Shown in pieces: positions 30,806 to 35,651 of a DNA stretch of 35,651 nt. This DNA comes from Lentisphaeria bacterium (lineage in GTDB: Bacteria; Verrucomicrobiota; Lentisphaeria; Victivallales; UBA1829). The DNA lies in contig JAFSZN010000166.1 in assembly GCA_017455665.1 (NCBI GenBank), positions 1 to 35,651 of the forward strand. Reading direction: 5' to 3'. A program made the translations under genes and the position numbers. Within the stretch, counting starts at the first letter, position 1; each line of letters starts with the position of its first letter. A model generated the notes under the pieces. The model worked only from the letters and a program-made list of their open reading frames with translations. It was not told the origin of the DNA and made no database searches.

Positions 30806-32677
30806 ATGAAGACTACGATCCTTCCCCTTTTCAATCGTGTTTTTTCCAAAACCTTCCGGAAAGCGTTTCTTTCTGTTTCCGCGGTATCGTTTCTCCTGTT
30901 TTTCCTGGATTTCGGACGGTGTATCCGGCTGGATCCCGTATTCGAGTCGAAGCATTTTCTGTTGTGCGTCTTCACTCTGATCGGCTGGTCCTTCTGCATT
31001 GCGCTCTCCGTTCGCGCCCTCGGGATGCGGAAAACCGTTCCCGTTATCGGTCTTGCCGTTCTGTTTATCGTGATGGATTATGTCAATTATTCCGATTTCC
31101 GGTTTGTCGCAGGGGAAAGCGACGGCCCGCAAGGGGGCCGAATGATGAATCTTTACTGCACCTACTTTCACTCCCTGACGACGGTATCCATTTTCCTGAT
31201 CATCTACCTGCTGTCCTTCTGCTGCCGATCGCGGTTCCTTACGTTTCTCAGGTATTTTCTGTATTACCTGTTTTTCCTGTTTGCCCTCACTGTCATCGGG
31301 AACAAGGTCTTTTCGGGACGGGGGATCAACGAAGACGCCATGATCGCGATCCTGCAAACGGACCGCAAGGAGGCGTTCCATTACTTTTTCGGGTTGAACA
31401 ACGGGCTTCTTCTGCTGGTCTGGATCTTCCTTTCCGTCTTCGTGCTCTGGCTGATCGCCCGTTTCGCATTCCCTCCGTTCCGGAAACGGGTCGGATACCG
31501 GAAGATGCTGGCGAAAAACGCGGCCCTCTGGTGTGCGGCGGCTCTTCTGCCGTGCGTCGTAATGGGGATTTTCGGCAGCATGTATCGTTTTTTCCCTCCG
31601 CGCATGTACCGGGCGATGCGTTATCCCATCCTTTACTCCCTTGATCTCAAGGAGTTCAACAGGAACAGGGCTGACTACATCAGGAAACTGCAGGAACGTC
31701 TTTCCTCGATCAACAAGGGGGAATGTTTTCCCGGAAAATATGTCGTCGTGATCGGGGAATCCCTGAACAGGAACTTCATGGGATGCTACGGCTATCCGAA
31801 GAACACCACGCCATTCCAGTCCCGCCTGAAGGACGAGGACAGGATCATCCTTTTCCGGGACTGCTTCTCCTGCCATGTGCAGACCCAGCGCGTCCTCATG
31901 CTGTTCCTGACGAGCCTGAATCAGTACAACGGGAAAGGATACGAGATCGCGGACGCGACTTCCATCATCGACATTGCGAACCTGTATCAGTATCATACGG
32001 CATGGGTGAGCGGCCAGGAAAAGATCGCGGTCGCGAACAGCAGCATCTCCGCACTGGCGGAGTCCTCGGATTATATTTATTTCTCGAACGAAAAAACGCC
32101 GTACCGCGACCTGGACGTCGTCAAGAATATCGAGGAGAACAAGCTTCTCGACTATGACCGGTCCCTCACTTTCGTCCATCTGAACGGCAACCATTATCCG
32201 TACCGGCTGTCCTTCCCGCCAGATGAGGTTTTCGACGAACAGGACTTTTCCATTTATGAAAAAAGCATCCGTTTCAACGACAGGATCCTGTCGAACCTGT
32301 ACGATCTGGCGCAGGCGAACGATGTGGACGTCATGCTGTACGTGTCGGACCACGCGGACGCCGTATCCGTCAAGATGGGGCATGATCCGCGCCAGTATGT
32401 GCAGGAGATGGCCGAAATCCCGCTCTGGGTTTATCTGTCGGACAACTACCGGGCGGCGCACCCGGAGATCGCGGACCGGCTTCGCGCCGCGTCCGGGCAG
32501 GTGTTCACCAACGACCTCGTTTTCGATCTGCTGCTTTCCCTGATGGGGATGGACAATGAGTTCGTCGACCCGACGCTTGTCCCGGGGAGCGACGGCTACA
32601 GGATCGATGAGGAAAACGCCCGGACCGTATACGGGCGGGAGCGCATTGTCATCAGCAGGCAGAACGGCGCGGAGTGA
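30806..32677 (+). CDS. EptA-like phosphoethanolamine transferase / sulfatase-family membrane enzyme
   Basis: This 623-residue protein has a membrane part (residues 1 to about 275, five to six helices) followed by a periplasmic alkaline-phosphatase-fold domain. Visible motifs are VVIGESLNRNFMGCYGYPKNTTP (metal Glu E318 in I-G-E-S), the candidate nucleophile T360 in CHVQTQR (family members usually have T-A-T or similar there), HLNGNHYPY and YVSDHADA (D515-H516). Such enzymes move phosphoethanolamine from phosphatidylethanolamine to lipid A, other glycans or proteins. The substrate here is unknown. Codon choice in the first half is richer in T-ending codons than in neighbouring genes. It lies 51 bases after the TrhA gene. 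A short GGA precedes the ATG. Confidence 0.85.
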   Translation: MKTTILPLFNRVFSKTFRKAFLSVSAVSFLLFFLDFGRCIRLDPVFESKHFLLCVFTLIGWSFCIALSVRALGMRKTVPVIGLAVLFIVMDYVNYSDFRFVAGESDGPQGGRMMNLYCTYFHSLTTVSIFLIIYLLSFCCRSRFLTFLRYFLYYLFFLFALTVIGNKVFSGRGINEDAMIAILQTDRKEAFHYFFGLNNGLLLLVWIFLSVFVLWLIARFAFPPFRKRVGYRKMLAKNAALWCAAALLPCVVMGIFGSMYRFFPPRMYRAMRYPILYSLDLKEFNRNRADYIRKLQERLSSINKGECFPGKYVVVIGESLNRNFMGCYGYPKNTTPFQSRLKDEDRIILFRDCFSCHVQTQRVLMLFLTSLNQYNGKGYEIADATSIIDIANLYQYHTAWVSGQEKIAVANSSISALAESSDYIYFSNEKTPYRDLDVVKNIEENKLLDYDRSLTFVHLNGNHYPYRLSFPPDEVFDEQDFSIYEKSIRFNDRILSNLYDLAQANDVDVMLYVSDHADAVSVKMGHDPRQYVQEMAEIPLWVYLSDNYRAAHPEIADRLRAASGQVFTNDLVFDLLLSLMGMDNEFVDPTLVPGSDGYRIDEENARTVYGRERIVISRQNGAE

Positions 32678-32720
32678 GGAAACTCCGGCTGACTGCCCGG
32701 GTGTGAACGGGGAACCGGAG

Positions 32721-32755
32721 AAAAAAGAGCCCCCGGCGGATCAAACTCCGGGGGC
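32721..32755 (-). terminator. Intrinsic terminator of the ppk-mazG operon
   Basis: On the minus strand, GCCCCCGG (32748-32755) pairs with CCGGGGGC (32729-32736), eight pairs, followed by TCTTTTTT. The convergent EptA-like gene ends at 32677; on its strand no T-run follows the stem. Confidence 0.85.
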
Positions 32756-32784
32756 CGGGCCGTCTGAGGAGGGGGCGGACGGGA

Positions 32785-33570
32785 TTACTGCTTCTTTTCT
32801 TCCGCCTTGGCTTCGTTCCAGAGTTCGTCGAGGCGTTCCATCGGCGTGTCGTCGACGGTCTTCCCTTCGGCGGCAAGCTTCGATTCCACGGCGCGGTAAC
32901 GGCGGTCGAACTTGTCGGAGGCGCGGTTCACGACCTCCTCGCAGTTTTCGCCTCGGAACCGGAGGAAATTGACGACCGCGAACACGAGGTCGGCGGCCTC
33001 GTCGTCGATCTTATCCCTGTCGCCCGTTTGATAGGCTTCCTCCAGCTCGGACATCTCCTCGCGGACCTTCGCGAGGATGTCGGCGTCATTGGTCCAGTCG
33101 AATCCGTGCTTGGCGGCTTTCTTCTGGAGTTTTTCGGCGCGGAGGACGGCGGGGAGGTTGCGCGGCACGCCGTCGAGCGCGGACTTGCGGTAGTCGTCGT
33201 GCTCGGTCTTCTTGATCTTCTCCCAGTTCGCGAGCACCTGCGCGGAGTTGTCCACGTGGACGTCGCCGAAGACGTGCGGATGGCGGCGGATCATCTTGTC
33301 GGAGATGCCGCGCGCGACGTCCTCCAGCGTGAACGCGCCGCGTTCCTCCGCCATGACGCTGTTCATGACGACCTGCATGAGGAGGTCGCCCAGCTCCTCG
33401 CACATCTCCGCGTCGGACTTGCGGTCGACGGCGTCGAGGTATTCGGCGGCCTCGCCGACGAGGCATTTCTTGAGGGATTCGTGGGTCTGTTCGCGGTCCC
33501 AGGGGCATCCGCCGGGCGCGCGCAGGCGGCGCATGACGTTCACGAGGCGTTCAAGTTCGGACATGTCCAT
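32785..33570 (-). CDS. mazG: Nucleoside triphosphate pyrophosphohydrolase MazG
   Basis: This 261-residue two-domain MazG cleaves (d)NTPs to monophosphates and pyrophosphate, cleaning the nucleotide pool. The family opening LRAPGGCPWDREQTHESLKK is present. The first MazG domain has E-x-x-E...E-x-x-D (EAAEYLDAV, EELGDLLMQVV), and the second has EEMSELEEAYQ and DEAADLVFAVVNFLRF. The frame includes a TTG at 33577-33579 overlapping the ppk stop, but GGAG is best placed for the ATG at 33568-33570 (MDMSELERL), so I use that. The gene is tightly linked to ppk upstream. Confidence 0.93.
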   Translation of the reverse strand: MDMSELERLVNVMRRLRAPGGCPWDREQTHESLKKCLVGEAAEYLDAVDRKSDAEMCEELGDLLMQVVMNSVMAEERGAFTLEDVARGISDKMIRRHPHVFGDVHVDNSAQVLANWEKIKKTEHDDYRKSALDGVPRNLPAVLRAEKLQKKAAKHGFDWTNDADILAKVREEMSELEEAYQTGDRDKIDDEAADLVFAVVNFLRFRGENCEEVVNRASDKFDRRYRAVESKLAAEGKTVDDTPMERLDELWNEAKAEEKKQ

Positions 33571-33575
33571 ATCGT

Positions 33576-35651
33576 TCAAAACTCCGTTGCCGGGGCGTCC
33601 TGCGGAAATCCGGGGCGCTCCAGGCGTTTTCTGTAGTAGTTGTAAAGCGAGACCTGGGCGCGTTCGGATTCGTACTGAACCGCGCCCGAGGTGTGCGAAT
33701 AGCGGTTCTCCCCGAGCAGACGGCGTCCCTTCCGGCGATCGTGGAGCGAGGTGAAGAGGATCACGTCGAGCTCGTCCTGAAGGGCGGGGGATTCGACCGG
33801 GACGAGGATCTCCACGCGGCGGGAGAGGTTGCGCGGCATGAGGTCGGCGCTGCCGATGAAATACTCCGGCGCGCCGCCATTCGCGAACCGGTAGATGCGG
33901 GAATGCTCCAGGAAGCGGTCCACGATGCTGACGACGCGGATGTTCGCGGCGGCTTCTGGCGGGAGCGAGGCGGGATTGAGGGCGCAGATGCCGCGGACGA
34001 CCATGTCGATGCGGACGCCGCGCCGGGCGGCATCGTAGAGGTGTTCGATGACCTCCGGGTCCTGAAGCGAGTTCAGCTTCAGCGTGATGCCGCCGGGGTG
34101 TTCCGGGGCGGAGAGCGCCGCCTCGCGGTCGATCAGGGCGAGGATGCGTTCGCGCATGTTGTACGGGGCGGCGACGATCTTGTTCCAGGCGGCGGGCGCG
34201 GCGAACCCGGTGATGGCGTGGAAGAGCGCGGAAACGTCGTCCGCGAGCGCGTCGTCGCAGGTGAAAAGCCCGATGTCAGTGTACTGCTTCACTGTGGAGC
34301 AGTTGTAGTTGCCGGTCGGCAGATGCAGGTAACGGCGCACCTCGTTTCCCTCGCGGCGGACGATCAGCAGCATCTTCGCGTGGACCTTGATCTTCGGTAC
34401 GCCGTACACGACGTGCGCGCCCGCGTCGGCGAGCTCGCGCGAGAGCCGGATGTTGTTCTCCTCGTCGAACCGCGCCATGATCTCGAAGAAGACCGTGACC
34501 TGCTTGTCCGCCTGCGCCGCGCGGATCAGCGCGTGGACCACCGGCGGATCCTGCCCGACGCGGTACAGCGTCTGCTTAATCGCGATCACGTCCGGGTCGT
34601 CGGCCGCCTCGTTCAGCAGCCGGATCACCGGGTCGAACGATTCGTACGGGACGTGCAGGAAGAACGGGCCGCCGTCGCGGATGCAGTCGAACATGGAGCG
34701 GTCGGCGGGGCAGTGGACGGAGGGCAGGGGCGGCAGAGGCGGGTCGAGCAGATCGGCATGGCCGGGAAGGCCGCAAAGCTCCATGAGGCATTTCAGGTCG
34801 ACCGGGCCGCGCACGGCGAAATGCTCGCCGGAGGCGACGCTGAGCGTGCGCATGAGGAACGCCCGTGCTTCGGCGGACATGGCCGCGGACGTCTCCAGGC
34901 GCACGATCGTGCGCTTGCCGCGTTTCCGCAGGATCGCCTGCATCTCGCTGAGGAGGTCGCCGGTGTCCTCGTCCGGGGTCAGGTCGCGGTCGCGCGTGAC
35001 CCGGAACGCCGCGCATTCGAGCACGGCGCAGCCGGGGAAGAATCCGGCGGCTTTCGCCCCGACCAGCTCCTCCAGCGGCAGAAGCAGGATTTCGCCCGGC
35101 TTGTCTTCCGGTTCGAACCGGAGGAATCGCCCGGAACGCGTCGGCACATGCATGAACGCGGTGCGGACCCCGTCCTGGCCGGGACACTGCACGCGGATAA
35201 GGAGTTCCAGCGCGAGTGCGGGCACGAGAGGCGGTTCCTCGGCGTCGGGATCGACGGCGACCGGGGTCAGGACGGAGCGGTATTCGCGTTCGAAGAGCGC
35301 GGACGCCTCCGCGGCGCATTCCTCCGGCAGTTCGTCCCAGCGGACGATGCGGATGCCGTGTGCGGCGAGGGCGGGCTTCAGGTCGCGTTCCCAGCTGGCG
35401 TACTGGCGCGCCGTCAGAGCGCGGATGCGCCGGATCAGCTTTTGCCGAAGCTCGAACGGGGAAAAATAATAGCGGCCGCCGAAACGGGCGACCGCATCGG
35501 GTGCGTGCCGGGCGAGGCCGGCGATCCGCACCATGAAGAATTCATCGAGGTTGCTGCCGAAGATGGAAAGGAATTTGGCGCGTTCGAGCAGGGGGACGGC
35601 AGGGTCCATGGCTTCCTCCAGGACGCGGGCGTTGAACGAGAGCCACGAGTC
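33576..35651 (-). CDS. ppk: Polyphosphate kinase PPK1 (5' end outside window)
   Basis: This is a partial gene of 691 codons. The frame stays open to the right edge, and the bases before the ATG at 35609 encode DSWLSFNARVLEEA, the conserved PPK1 N-terminal part, so the true start lies outside the window. PPK1 makes inorganic polyphosphate from ATP. Visible are the N-terminal SIFGSNLDEFFMVR, the catalytic-His region PKIKVHAKMLLIVRREG (autophosphorylated His in KVHAK), TGNYN and the second conserved His in FLEHSRIYRFANGG, followed by IGSADLMPRNL. The stop overlaps the start region of mazG, suggesting one operon for phosphate and nucleotide handling. Confidence 0.96.
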   Translation of the reverse strand, partial: DSWLSFNARVLEEAMDPAVPLLERAKFLSIFGSNLDEFFMVRIAGLARHAPDAVARFGGRYYFSPFELRQKLIRRIRALTARQYASWERDLKPALAAHGIRIVRWDELPEECAAEASALFEREYRSVLTPVAVDPDAEEPPLVPALALELLIRVQCPGQDGVRTAFMHVPTRSGRFLRFEPEDKPGEILLLPLEELVGAKAAGFFPGCAVLECAAFRVTRDRDLTPDEDTGDLLSEMQAILRKRGKRTIVRLETSAAMSAEARAFLMRTLSVASGEHFAVRGPVDLKCLMELCGLPGHADLLDPPLPPLPSVHCPADRSMFDCIRDGGPFFLHVPYESFDPVIRLLNEAADDPDVIAIKQTLYRVGQDPPVVHALIRAAQADKQVTVFFEIMARFDEENNIRLSRELADAGAHVVYGVPKIKVHAKMLLIVRREGNEVRRYLHLPTGNYNCSTVKQYTDIGLFTCDDALADDVSALFHAITGFAAPAAWNKIVAAPYNMRERILALIDREAALSAPEHPGGITLKLNSLQDPEVIEHLYDAARRGVRIDMVVRGICALNPASLPPEAAANIRVVSIVDRFLEHSRIYRFANGGAPEYFIGSADLMPRNLSRRVEILVPVESPALQDELDVILFTSLHDRRKGRRLLGENRYSHTSGAVQYESERAQVSLYNYYRKRLERPGFPQDAPATEF

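Overview
The window is GC-rich, densely coded DNA with strongly GC-ending codons, and I see no tRNA, rRNA, CRISPR array, phage or intact insertion sequence. The gene set suggests a Gram-negative anaerobic fermenter that uses complex carbohydrates: two secreted family-2 glycoside hydrolases, the [FeFe]-hydrogenase maturase HydF, a TolC-type outer-membrane lipoprotein and a phosphoethanolamine-transferase-like enzyme. A CdaA/CdaR c-di-AMP module and an atypical glutamyl-tRNA synthetase are also present. My best guess is a member of the PVC group near Victivallis/Lentisphaerota. This is an inference from gene content and style, not a measured placement.

Layout. (1) 1-2504, minus: metK, a PfkB kinase and ahcY (cut by the left edge), which together look like an activated-methyl-cycle operon. 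(2) 2724-7627, minus: an operon of a small exported protein, an ABC ATPase, a solute-binding protein and a fused double permease, of the Fe3+/polyamine type. (3) 7858-10340, plus: a CorC/HlyC-type CNNM-CBS membrane protein, then a Pro/Ala-rich membrane-anchored protein with repeated T-I-x-L-K-x-P motifs. (4) 10341-11180: an 840-base stretch without a convincing gene. It holds a terminator, a promoter and a strongly self-complementary segment that looks like a structured RNA of about 220 nt, followed by more hairpins. (5) 11181-13859, plus: a secreted GH2 enzyme with a C-terminal discoidin-like domain. (6) 13972-19416, minus: a second secreted GH2 (beta-galactosidase type), hydF and an MFS transporter. 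(7) 19604-23592, minus: gltX, def, a membrane protein and a bacterial homologue of the eukaryotic translation factor Cdc123. (8) 23666-25087, minus: a TolC-like lipoprotein, divergent from (9) 25340-28114, plus: a fused acyltransferase/acyl-ACP synthetase (Aas type). (10) 28230-32677, plus: cdaA, cdaR, a hemolysin-III family protein and an EptA-like phosphotransferase. (11) 32785-35651, minus: ppk (5' end outside the window) and mazG.

Several intergenic regions share one promoter style: TTGnnn, a 16-17 base spacer, then TATATT or a near match, often with an A-tract upstream. The most unusual items are the structured RNA candidate at 10566-10787, the Cdc123-like ATP-grasp protein inside a gltX-def operon, a diadenylate cyclase with DCA in place of the DGA motif, a two-hairpin repeat found just after two unrelated genes, and a divergent promoter pair whose -35 boxes are the two arms of one perfect inverted repeat.
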